Below are positions 1-6,425 of a stretch of 6,593 nucleotides of DNA, in pieces; within the stretch, counting starts at the first letter, position 1, and the number at the start of each line of letters is the position of its first letter. The translations under genes were made by a program, and so were the position numbers. Under the pieces are notes generated by a model. That model saw only the letters and a list, made by a program, of their open reading frames with translations, made no database searches and was not told the DNA's origin. Origin of the DNA: CAZCWX01 sp964502465 (GTDB taxonomy: Bacteria; Desulfobacterota; Binatia; Bin18); assembly GCA_964502465.1 (NCBI GenBank), contig CAZCWX010000407.1, positions 1 to 6,593 of the forward strand, read 5' to 3'.

Positions 1-433
1 CGCAGTACTCATTGGAGAGGCGTTTCAACTCCACTCGTGCAGCATCCCGTATACTTCCAAGAACGAAAAAGAACGTCTCTGCAGCAGGAATCCAACCGAA
101 CTCCTCGGGACACTTTTCCTGGAAATATTTTCTCACCACCCTCTCAGCCTGACACTCTGGATCATTGGGATAACACTGCTCCATTTCGTCAGCATGCTGG
201 AGCGCATTCCAGAAACGTTGGTCCTCGGGCAGGAAGAATAGTCGCTGATCACGGCAATACTGCAGCCAACTTAGACGGCTCTCTTCTGAGAGTCGCAAAC
301 CTTTTAGGTCCGTTTTCCAAGAGTGCCGCAGTTTCTCAACCGTAAGGGTAGAGTGGAGCACTAACACAAAAACAGCTGTCCGATTGTTGGTGGCAACGAA
401 ACGAGTAGTGGGTTCCTGATGAGGCTTCTTCAC
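1..433 (-). CDS. hypothetical protein, N-terminal part (runs off left edge)
   Basis: On the minus strand an uninterrupted frame runs from an in-frame TGA just upstream to the window edge with no stop. I place the start at the GTG at 433-431, because GGAGG (448-444) lies 10 bases before it. This gives 144 residues of an incomplete protein beginning MKKPHQEP. I do not recognise the family. Visible features are a short hydrophobic stretch near residues 19-28 (TAVFVLVLHS), more like a buried strand than a membrane span, then a charged, aromatic-rich and probably helical region. Cysteines fall at residues 60, 87, 94, 108 and 144. There is no signal peptide. The gene is transcribed divergently from the PAP2 gene. 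Frame length, a good ribosome site and protein-like composition argue for a real gene; the plus-strand frame at 37-345 opposite it looks like its shadow. No function is proposed. Confidence 0.72.
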   Translation of the reverse strand, partial: MKKPHQEPTTRFVATNNRTAVFVLVLHSTLTVEKLRHSWKTDLKGLRLSEESRLSWLQYCRDQRLFFLPEDQRFWNALQHADEMEQCYPNDPECQAERVVRKYFQEKCPEEFGWIPAAETFFFVLGSIRDAARVELKRLSNEYC

Positions 434-443
434 TGCCTGCTTT

Positions 444-448
444 CCTCC
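444..448 (-). promoter_or_regulatory. Shine-Dalgarno site of the left-edge gene
   Basis: GGAGG on the minus strand, 10 bases before GTG 433-431. It decides a non-ATG start; there is no in-frame ATG between the upstream TGA and this GTG. Confidence 0.6.
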
Positions 449-478
449 AGGCTGTTCCTGTTGGGTGAGAAAGGGGAA

Positions 479-503
479 GGCGGGTCAGGAAAGGATACCC
501 GCC
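479..503. repeat. 7-bp inverted repeat in the divergent intergenic region
   Basis: GGCGGGT (479-485) and ACCCGCC (497-503) are perfect reverse complements separated by 11 bases. The repeat lies 46-70 bases upstream of the left-edge gene's start and about 145 bases upstream of the PAP2 start, where an operator or a leader hairpin could sit. No run of T follows, so a terminator is unlikely. Its function is unknown and chance is possible. Confidence 0.4.
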
Positions 504-636
504 GTGTCGGCCCTGGTAGCTAATCAGAGCCTATCCCCCTCAGGTCACAGTCAGTCTATCGTCGCTCTGTGTTCGTGTCCATTCCCTCAATATCACAACC
601 TGTCTGGTTGCGGATAGGTTGCGTGTATGATAGCGC

Positions 637-640
637 AAGG
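637..640 (+). promoter_or_regulatory. Shine-Dalgarno site supporting the ATG at 647
   Basis: AAGG ends 6 bases before ATG 647-649. The longer in-frame candidate, GTG at 569, has no purine-rich motif in front of it. The site therefore favours the shorter 394-residue PAP2 protein. Confidence 0.5.
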
Positions 641-646
641 TTGCGC

Positions 647-1831
647 ATGCCGTTCTTTTTCTCCAAAAAATCCTGTGTTTTTCCACATGCTGAACGAGCA
701 AAGCCTTTGACGAATGACACCTCGCGCCGTCTTGCCATTCTGTTTCTCAGCTTGGTCTTTGCTGAGTTGCTTTTCCTTTCTGCGCTCGTACCCCTCGACG
801 CGACCGTCCTTCGTTGGGTGCAAACTTCTCGCTCGTGTGAACTTGATCGCCTCTCTTTCTTCTTGAAGGATCCGCTCATTGTTGCGCTCATTGTTCTCGG
901 GGTCCTCTCTCTTGTATGGCTGTGCCTCTATCGGCGATGGGTTGAAGCCTGGCACGCGCTGCTGGTCGTCGTCTTTGGAGAAATAGTCTGCACCCTGCTG
1001 AAGCACAGTTTCGCCCGTGCCCGGCCAAGTGCGCTCCCTCCAACCTTCGATGGGAACAGCTTCCCGAGCAGTCATGTTATTGCTGCACTTCTCATTGTCG
1101 GGGTCTTAGGGCTTCTTCTCGCCCGCCAACGTTGGACGAAATGGCTGAAATTCGGCCTAGGGAGCATATTTGTCGCCGGTGTCTTTGCGGTTGCCTGGCA
1201 GCGGGTGTATTCAGGTCAACACTGGCTCAGCGATGTCATCGGCAGCGTTCTGCTTGCCAGTGCCTGGCTCTGCTTTGCCTTACCTCGCCCTACTCTCCTG
1301 CAGCTCTCCTGGCGCTCTGCTCTGCTGTGGACTGGTCTGCTGATTTCTCCTCACATTGCCTCTTTCTTTCCTCACCTGCAACTCGTGCTACCCTCCGTCA
1401 TATCGACATACGAAGAGCCGTTGCTCAGTCTCTCCTTCGGTGAGAACACATCAGCTATGCAGTTGTACGGCGCTTGGGGGACACATAGCCGTGAACCTGC
1501 CGGGCCGATCACCTGGGCAAAGAGGGAAGAGGTGGGCGTCGAGGTAGAACTCCCATCACAGGGGCCTTATACCCTGAAGCTGGCAGTGCGGCCGGTTGTC
1601 CACTCGCAATCCTTTTCTTGTTTCCCGTTGGAAGTGTCAGTGAATCAGCAGCCAGCCGCACGGTTGCTGCTTCACCGAGGATGGCGCGAATATACTCTGC
1701 AACTGAATCCAGCGTGGATCGTGCCCGGCGCCAATCACATTTCATTCCGTATTGGGGCTGATTTCCCCACAGCAACTGCCGACCAGCGGACCGTCGCGTT
1801 CCTGTATTTGCGGTTCTTCTCGGAATCGTAA
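647..1831 (+). CDS. PAP2-family membrane phosphatase with extra C-terminal domain
   Basis: Integral membrane phosphatase of the PAP2 (type 2 phosphatidic acid phosphatase) superfamily, whose members hydrolyse lipid phosphates or polyprenyl pyrophosphates, usually at the outer face of the inner membrane. With the start at 647 the protein has 394 residues; a GTG at 569 would add 26. All three catalytic motifs are present. Motif 1 is K119-x6-R126-P127. Motif 2 is PSSH at 140-143, with Ser in place of the common Gly. Motif 3 is R186-x5-H192-x3-D196, which has Gln rather than Ser before the Arg. Hydrophobic segments lie near residues 29-49, 76-96, 102-118, 143-159, 168-184, 197-213 and 225-243. 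After the last one, about 150 residues form a soluble region of alternating beta-like stretches, including VGVEVELP, YTLKLAV and GWREYTLQL. A typical PAP2 protein of 200-250 residues lacks this. Topology would put it in the periplasm, by inference. The substrate is not predictable. Confidence 0.9.
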   Translation: MPFFFSKKSCVFPHAERAKPLTNDTSRRLAILFLSLVFAELLFLSALVPLDATVLRWVQTSRSCELDRLSFFLKDPLIVALIVLGVLSLVWLCLYRRWVEAWHALLVVVFGEIVCTLLKHSFARARPSALPPTFDGNSFPSSHVIAALLIVGVLGLLLARQRWTKWLKFGLGSIFVAGVFAVAWQRVYSGQHWLSDVIGSVLLASAWLCFALPRPTLLQLSWRSALLWTGLLISPHIASFFPHLQLVLPSVISTYEEPLLSLSFGENTSAMQLYGAWGTHSREPAGPITWAKREEVGVEVELPSQGPYTLKLAVRPVVHSQSFSCFPLEVSVNQQPAARLLLHRGWREYTLQLNPAWIVPGANHISFRIGADFPTATADQRTVAFLYLRFFSES

Positions 1832-1844
1832 TATCCAGCCACCA

Positions 1845-1920
1845 ATTGTAGTTGCCAGGAATCAGCAAGCATTGGCCTTTCTCTCCTGATCCCTGGTCAC
1901 TGGCAACTGATCACTGTTCT
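1845..1920. repeat. heptad-periodic degenerate repeats in inverted arrays
   Basis: In the spacer between the convergent PAP2 and ThDP-enzyme genes, three consecutive 7-mers of form nnnnyAG (1845-1865) face five consecutive 7-mers of form CTGnnnn (1886-1920). The first set is the reverse complement type of the second. As a result AGTTGCCAG (1850-1858) is a perfect 9-bp inverted repeat of CTGGCAACT (1900-1908). CCAGGAATCAG (1855-1865) also pairs with CTGATCCCTGG (1886-1896) with one mismatch. A hairpin here might terminate one or both convergent transcripts, but no T-run follows directly. Confidence 0.6.
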
Positions 1921-1937
1921 CTTTTCACGCTGCTTTT

Positions 1938-1972
1938 GCTAAGCGCTGATTGCTGACGGCTGACCGCTTCTT
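1938..1972. repeat. second heptad array, GCTnnnn type
   Basis: Five consecutive 7-mers begin with GCT at 1938, 1945, 1952, 1959 and 1966. Three of them read GCTGATT, GCTGACG and GCTGACC. The array runs into the last base of the ThDP-enzyme stop codon (TAA, 1974-1972). It contains GCTGATTGCTG, which recurs exactly at 5243-5253. Confidence 0.6.
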
Positions 1973-3630
1973 TAATACCCACCAAACCCCATATCTGTTG
2001 TCGCTTGCGCTTCGGGGTCAGTGCAGACGTTGACAAGAGCTGGTTTGCCACTGGCAATGGCGCGTTTGATCGCTGGTGCAATATCTTCTGGTTTCTCGAC
2101 GAATTCACCATAGCCGCCCAACGCCTCGACGATCTTGTCGTACCGTTGATACCCGAGTTCACGACCGACATTGTCAGGCCCAATGTTACTTGCCGACATG
2201 CGTCCAGTCTGACGTGAGGTAAATCCGGCATTGTTTGAGACTACCACAACGATCGGTACGTTGTGACGGATCGCAGAATCCATTTCCATACCATTCCACC
2301 CGAAGGCGCCGTCACCGCTGAGCACAACGACTGGTTTGTCTGGGCGTGCGACCTTCGCACCAATGCCGAACGGCACGCCGACTCCCATGCAGCCGTGTGG
2401 TCCGGCATTGAGGCTGGTGCCAGCCTCATAGATGGGGATTGACTGTCGAGCAAAATTCAAAATCTCGTGACCATCGACAACCAGAATGGTATCGCGGGTG
2501 ATGATCTCTCGGACTTCTTTGCACAGACGCAACGGATGAATTGGCACTTTATCCGAATGAAGCGACGGAGTTGAGCGTTCTTCGTTCGATCGCTGTTTGG
2601 CTGAGAGTTGGGCAATCCAGGGAGTTTCTTGTTTGGGATTGAATTTGCCTGCTGCTTCAGCCGTGAGTTGTTGGAGGACGAGTTTCGCATCGCCAATGAT
2701 GCCAATATCAACTCCTTGGTTGTGGCCAATTTCTTTGCCGTCAAGGTTGACGTTGATGAATTTTGCGCTGGGTGAAAAGCGCGGTGGACGTAAGAATGAC
2801 AACATGGAGTTCGCACGCGCACCGATCACCAGCACAACATCCGCCTCGCGGAATGCCATGGAGCGAGCCGCCGGAAAAGCATGAGAGTGATCCTCCGGCA
2901 CAGCCCCGCGACCTTGAGGCGTAGTGTAGAATGGTATCCCGGTGGTCTCGATGAATTGTCGTAACTCAGCCGACGCCCCGGACCATAACACTCCACTTCC
3001 AGTCACCATGATGGGGCGCTGTGCCTGGCTCAGGATCTCGACCGCACGACGAATGAGAGCGGGGTCACCAGCCGGGCGGCTTTCGACGCGATAATTGGTG
3101 GGCCAATACAGGTGTTCCTCATCAATCTTGGTTGAGAGAATATCGGCAGGAAGGTCAAGATAGACTGGCCCTTTTTTCCCATCCATCGCTTCACGAAACG
3201 CCAGGCTGAGGTATTCAGGAATACGCGAGGCCATATCGATACGATATGCTGCCTTCACTACCGGTTTCATCATCGCCACCTGATCCATTTCCTGGAACGC
3301 ATCAAGCGTAGTGGCACGCATGGGGGCGGAGCCACCGATAGCAATAATCGGCGCTGCATCCGCCCAGGCGTTGGCGAGGCCAGTGACGGCATTGGCAGTG
3401 CCTGGACCCGAAGGAGTAATACAAATACCGGGTTTCCCGGTGACCCGGGCATAGGCATGTGCCATCATGGCTGCGGCTTGTTCGTGACGGACATAGACCC
3501 CTTTCATACCAAGGGTCAGACAGGCTCCAGCGGTTCCCGACGTCGGTCCGCCCATCATAAAAAAGATGGTGTCAACGTTCTCGTTTTTGAAACACTGTGC
3601 AATGATTTGTTCTCCACGCATGCTTCCCAT
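1972..3630 (-). CDS. thiamine-diphosphate-dependent enzyme, acetolactate synthase / 2-hydroxyacyl-CoA lyase superfamily
   Basis: A complete 552-residue ThDP enzyme, a normal length for this superfamily. The N-terminal Pyr domain (about 1-170) has the conserved cofactor-activating glutamate as E50 in RHEQAAAMMA, then SGPGTAN (74-80). The central domain (about 190-325) is Rossmann-like. The C-terminal PP domain (about 365-540) has the Mg/ThDP motif, starting GDG at 439-441 and ending NN at 466-467. The segment GAFGWNGME in it resembles the GDSAFGFSGME block of oxalyl-CoA decarboxylases and 2-hydroxyacyl-CoA lyases, but has GDG rather than GDS. The loop after strand 1 reads MMGGPTSG, unlike the FGYPGG type of classical acetolactate synthases. 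Known reactions in the family decarboxylate, cleave or ligate alpha-keto acids or 2-hydroxyacyl-CoAs; the substrate here is unassigned. ATG 3630 is chosen because AAGGAGG lies 10 bases upstream. The gene follows the amidase after 47 bases, so co-transcription is likely. Confidence 0.92.
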   Translation of the reverse strand: MGSMRGEQIIAQCFKNENVDTIFFMMGGPTSGTAGACLTLGMKGVYVRHEQAAAMMAHAYARVTGKPGICITPSGPGTANAVTGLANAWADAAPIIAIGGSAPMRATTLDAFQEMDQVAMMKPVVKAAYRIDMASRIPEYLSLAFREAMDGKKGPVYLDLPADILSTKIDEEHLYWPTNYRVESRPAGDPALIRRAVEILSQAQRPIMVTGSGVLWSGASAELRQFIETTGIPFYTTPQGRGAVPEDHSHAFPAARSMAFREADVVLVIGARANSMLSFLRPPRFSPSAKFINVNLDGKEIGHNQGVDIGIIGDAKLVLQQLTAEAAGKFNPKQETPWIAQLSAKQRSNEERSTPSLHSDKVPIHPLRLCKEVREIITRDTILVVDGHEILNFARQSIPIYEAGTSLNAGPHGCMGVGVPFGIGAKVARPDKPVVVLSGDGAFGWNGMEMDSAIRHNVPIVVVVSNNAGFTSRQTGRMSASNIGPDNVGRELGYQRYDKIVEALGGYGEFVEKPEDIAPAIKRAIASGKPALVNVCTDPEAQATTDMGFGGY

Positions 3631-3640
3631 AAAGTGTCAT

Positions 3641-3647
3641 CCTCCTT
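3641..3647 (-). promoter_or_regulatory. Shine-Dalgarno site of the ThDP enzyme
   Basis: AAGGAGG on the minus strand, 10 bases before ATG 3630-3628. It favours that ATG over the second in-frame ATG (3621-3619), which would be 19 bases away. Confidence 0.7.
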
Positions 3648-3677
3648 TTTGAGTTGTGAAATACACATTTCCGTTTA

Positions 3678-5087
3678 TCAGCTAAAGATTGGCCGCCGCT
3701 GTGCCCACGGTCGTACCTGTTCAAAGGCTGCGCTGGCTTGCAGTACGAGTGCATCGGCACAGCGGCGGCCAATGATTTGCAGACCGATCGGCAGACCGTC
3801 ATCCGTCCACCCGCAGGGGACACTCGCGGCTGGATTCCCAGTCAAGTTGAATGGATAGGTAAATGCGATCCAGCCGATCACATGAACCTTCCGTCCGGCG
3901 ATTTCCCTGGGACGAGTATTAATCATAAACGGTGGGACGGCGACAGTCGGGGTGACCAGTAAGTCATAAGTCTCGAAAAATGAAGCAAGCTGGGCACACA
4001 GTTTTGACCGTTCCTGCTCCGCACGCAGATAATCGAGCGCCGTAATACCAGCACCGACTTGAGCGAACACACGCATCCCCGGATCAAGCAGATCGGCATG
4101 CCGCGACAGCAGGTCTCCGGCAACGACATAATTTTCTGCCCGCACGGTCGTATTAAAAATCTCCACTGGATCGGAAAATCCGGGATGCGCCTCCTCGACT
4201 TCCCAGCCAATCTCACGAAATACTGAGGGTGCCTTTTCTATCACCGTAATGACTCGGGGATCGACTGCGGCGTACCCAAGGTCACGAGTCCAGCCAATAC
4301 GAAGTTTCCGCGGATAGCTCTGGACCGCTTGTGAGAAGGTTTGATTGCCAACCGGTAGGCTGAAGCGATCGCGTTCATCTGGCAACGCGATCACATCCAT
4401 CATCAGTGCTGCGTCAGCGACTGTGCGTGTCATCGGTCCGGTGTGGGCGAGTGAGTGCCAACCGCCAAATCCGGGAAGGTTTGGTACACGACCAAAGGTG
4501 GGTTTGAGACCGTAAATACCGCTAAAGCTTGCTGGAATGCGGATCGAACCGCCGCCGTCAGTCCCAATCGAGAGCGGAGCCAAGCCGGCCGCCGTGGCCG
4601 CACCTGCACCTCCGCTTGATCCCCCAGGAGTTTTGTCCAATGCCCACGGACTGCGGGTTTCGCCAAAGACCAAATTCTCAGTCGTAGCCTTATAACCGAA
4701 CTCCGGTGTATTCGTCTTCCCGAGCATGATACCCCCGGCTGCCTTCAGGCGAGCAACGACGACCGAATCAACGTCAGGAATGAAGTCGCGAAACACCTGA
4801 GAACCGGCAGTGGTACGTACACCTGCGGTAAACACCAAATCTTTCACTGAGAACGGGACGCCGTGCAGCGGTCCTAGGGCGGCGCCAGCCATCACCGCTG
4901 CCTCGGCGTGCTTGGCCGCTGCACGTGCTAATTGAGGGGTCGATGTCACGTAGGCGTTGATGTGGGGATTGATTGTGTCGATCCGTGCGAGAAAGGACTC
5001 AGTCACTTCGACCGGGGATATTTTTTTCTCGCGCACCAGCGTTGCAATGTCGACTGCTGAAGCAAAACAGAGATCTGTGGGTGTCAT
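3678..5087 (-). CDS. amidase-signature family hydrolase
   Basis: Amidase-signature (AS) serine hydrolase, related to GatA and to broad-substrate amidases that release ammonia or an amine from amides or carbamoyl compounds; probably cytoplasmic, as no signal peptide is seen. I choose ATG 5087-5085, giving 469 residues, because GAGG sits 6 bases before it. In-frame ATGs at 5099 and 5108 are possible but have poorer spacing. Numbered from this start, the Ser-cisSer-Lys triad is visible: K82 in the SVKD block, S157 in PGGSSGG, and nucleophile S181 in TDGGGSIR. The 24-residue gap between the two serines matches the family. The C-terminus has the usual NLTGNPAASVPCG and GLPIGLQIIG blocks. All key residues are present, so it should be active. 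It is the first gene of an apparent operon with the ThDP enzyme. A GatA role is unlikely, since no gatB or gatC is adjacent. The substrate is unknown. Confidence 0.93.
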   Translation of the reverse strand: MTPTDLCFASAVDIATLVREKKISPVEVTESFLARIDTINPHINAYVTSTPQLARAAAKHAEAAVMAGAALGPLHGVPFSVKDLVFTAGVRTTAGSQVFRDFIPDVDSVVVARLKAAGGIMLGKTNTPEFGYKATTENLVFGETRSPWALDKTPGGSSGGAGAATAAGLAPLSIGTDGGGSIRIPASFSGIYGLKPTFGRVPNLPGFGGWHSLAHTGPMTRTVADAALMMDVIALPDERDRFSLPVGNQTFSQAVQSYPRKLRIGWTRDLGYAAVDPRVITVIEKAPSVFREIGWEVEEAHPGFSDPVEIFNTTVRAENYVVAGDLLSRHADLLDPGMRVFAQVGAGITALDYLRAEQERSKLCAQLASFFETYDLLVTPTVAVPPFMINTRPREIAGRKVHVIGWIAFTYPFNLTGNPAASVPCGWTDDGLPIGLQIIGRRCADALVLQASAAFEQVRPWAQRRPIFS

Positions 5088-5093
5088 GTCAGG

Positions 5094-5097
5094 CCTC
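5094..5097 (-). promoter_or_regulatory. Shine-Dalgarno site choosing the amidase start
   Basis: GAGG on the minus strand, 6 bases upstream of ATG 5087-5085. For the next ATG upstream (5099), the only purine run, GGAGA, is directly against the codon, so the shorter form is preferred. Confidence 0.55.
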
Positions 5098-5112
5098 ATT
5101 CTCCACAAGCGA

Positions 5113-5258
5113 TTAGCTCTCAGTCATCAGCTTTCAGCCAAATTCAAAAAGGCTTAAGGTTATGAGCCACAGGCTCAAATAGACACTCCCTCAAGCCTGC
5201 AGCCTGTGGCCTATAGCCTTTCCTGGCCATTGATAGCTCACAGCTGATTGCTGCTCTG
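5113..5258. repeat. nested inverted heptad-repeat structure
   Basis: This lies in the 284-bp region between the divergent amidase and quinone oxidoreductase genes. Four 7-bp-periodic arrays are seen. The first is TCAGnnn type (5113-5140: units start TTAG, TCAG, TCAG, TCAG). The second is AGGCTnn type (5150-5177, four units, the third divergent). The third is nnAGCCT type (AGCC or GGCC units at 5194, 5201, 5208, 5215). The fourth is GCTnnnn type (5236, 5243, 5250). The third and fourth are reverse complements of the second and first, in mirrored order. Exact nested pairs are ATCAGCT 5126-5132 with AGCTGAT 5242-5248, AAAGGCT 5148-5154 with AGCCTTT 5215-5221, and GCCACAGGCT 5166-5175 with AGCCTGTGGC 5201-5210. 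A small separate palindrome, TGAGCC-aca-GGCTCA, is at 5163-5177. The role is unknown; the position fits regulation or a repeat relic. Confidence 0.68.
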
Positions 5259-5355
5259 TCGTTTTCTCCCAGAGCAACAGGGAAAGTCAAGGGAGAGTCC
5301 CCCACCTATCTTCACCGATAGCCTTGCGCTAGTACGGGAAAATAAATGCCACGCT

Positions 5356-5362
5356 GAGGAGG
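5356..5362 (+). promoter_or_regulatory. strong Shine-Dalgarno site of the quinone oxidoreductase
   Basis: GAGGAGG, followed by a short spacer of 9 bases before ATG 5372. It is a near-consensus site and fixes the start. I saw no convincing -35/-10 pair in the stretch between the heptad arrays and this site. Confidence 0.75.
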
Positions 5363-5371
5363 AAAGCGGTT

Positions 5372-6340
5372 ATGAAAGCGATTCTGTTCGAGCAACTCGG
5401 TGGGCCTGAGGTTCTCAAACTCGATGAAGCCCCGAAGCCTGAAGTCAGGCCAGGCTGGGTGTTGATTAAGAACCACGCGATCGGCATCAACTTTGCCGAC
5501 ACCCTTTTTCGTCAGGGACAGTACCTGATGAGGCCAAAGCTCCCGGATACCCCTGGTCTCGAAGCTGCCGGAGTAGTCGAAGCCGTCGGGCCAGGTGTGG
5601 AGCACATCAAAGTCGGCACGCGTGTGGCCGCGATCGGTATCAAAACCTATGCTGAATATTGCGTAGCTTCGGCTTCGCAAGTGATGCCCATACCGGACTT
5701 TGTCAGTTTTGCAGAAGGAGCGGCTTTTCCCATCCAGGTACTGACGGCCTATCACATGCTTCATACCTCTCATCAGACCACTGCTGGGCAGACCGTATTA
5801 GTGCACTCCGCCGCTGGTGGAGTTGGCATTGTGGCGGTGCAACTTGCCAAGGCGGCAGGGGCACGGGTCATTGGCACGGTCTCAAGTGACAGCAAGATCG
5901 GGTTAGTCAAAGAGTATGGTGCGGATGCGGTGATCAACTATGCAACGCAGGACTTTACTGAGGAAGTATTGAAGTTGACCAACGATAAAGGGGCCGATTT
6001 AATTCTCGATGCGGTCGGCAAACCGACACTGGAGAAAGGACTGCGCTGCCTGGCTCCTTTTGGGCATCTGATCCTCTATGGTCGCGCAGGTGGGATACCG
6101 GACCCCCTCAACTTGATGACACTCTTGCAAAAATCTCTCAAAGTCAGCGGGTTTGTTCTCTACACGGTTTCTGCCATGCCAGACAAACATCGAGAGGGGA
6201 TTGAGAAATCATTTCAGCTCATGGGTGAGGGCAAGCTGAAGCTGCTCATTGGGAAAACCTTTCCATTGGCCGAGGCGGCAGAAGCGCATCGACACATGGA
6301 GTCTCGGCAATCTGTTGGGAAGCTGGTACTCGTTCCTTAA
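5372..6340 (+). CDS. zinc-independent NAD(P)H:quinone oxidoreductase, MDR superfamily
   Basis: A complete 322-residue medium-chain dehydrogenase/reductase of the quinone oxidoreductase (Qor/zeta-crystallin) branch, a typical length for it. These soluble enzymes use NADPH to reduce quinones or alpha,beta-unsaturated carbonyls. The N-terminal GroES-like domain (about 1-120) opens MKAILFEQLGGPEVLKL and contains GINFADTLFRQG (38-49). The Rossmann domain carries the nucleotide-binding signature HSAAGGVG at 145-152, of the AxxGxxG type, and an LTAY block at 124-127. The cysteine and histidine ligands of zinc alcohol dehydrogenases are absent, as expected for this branch. The C-terminus SVGKLVLVP is also typical. 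It is transcribed divergently from the amidase operon across the repeat-rich region, so shared regulation is possible but not shown. The exact substrate cannot be assigned. Enoyl or acryloyl-CoA reductase activity is an alternative within the same superfamily. Confidence 0.93.
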   Translation: MKAILFEQLGGPEVLKLDEAPKPEVRPGWVLIKNHAIGINFADTLFRQGQYLMRPKLPDTPGLEAAGVVEAVGPGVEHIKVGTRVAAIGIKTYAEYCVASASQVMPIPDFVSFAEGAAFPIQVLTAYHMLHTSHQTTAGQTVLVHSAAGGVGIVAVQLAKAAGARVIGTVSSDSKIGLVKEYGADAVINYATQDFTEEVLKLTNDKGADLILDAVGKPTLEKGLRCLAPFGHLILYGRAGGIPDPLNLMTLLQKSLKVSGFVLYTVSAMPDKHREGIEKSFQLMGEGKLKLLIGKTFPLAEAAEAHRHMESRQSVGKLVLVP

Positions 6341-6425
6341 AAACGTCTCACAAGACCATCCATTGTCGCCTTTAGGTTCCCTAATGAAATTTGACGAACA
6401 ACTTCGGTAACCATCTGCCAGCAAA

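Noticed and set aside
37..345. Plus-strand frame of 102 codons
   Set aside because: It has no ribosome site and a low-complexity, Arg/Pro/Ser-rich composition. It lies wholly opposite the longer minus-strand frame with a good start.
626..631. TATGAT as a -10 box for the PAP2 gene
   Set aside because: No acceptable -35 lies 16-18 bases upstream, and the start of transcription would fall at or inside the ribosome site.
569..646. GTG 569 as the PAP2 start
   Set aside because: No purine-rich site precedes it, whereas ATG 647 has AAGG at 6 bases. The extra 26 residues add no recognisable PAP2 sequence. It remains possible.
593..1075. Minus-strand frame of 160 codons under the PAP2 gene
   Set aside because: It is opposite catalytic motif 1 of a clear PAP2 gene, is rich in Glu/Arg and matches no family I know; it looks like an antisense shadow.
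1845..1972. CRISPR array or insertion-sequence remnant in the heptad region
   Set aside because: Units are 7 bp, contiguous and degenerate, with no spacers. There is no transposase fragment or target-site duplication.
5306..5321. CTATC...GATAG inverted repeat before the quinone oxidoreductase
   Set aside because: A 5-bp stem with a 6-base loop and no flanking extension is expected by chance in this length of DNA.
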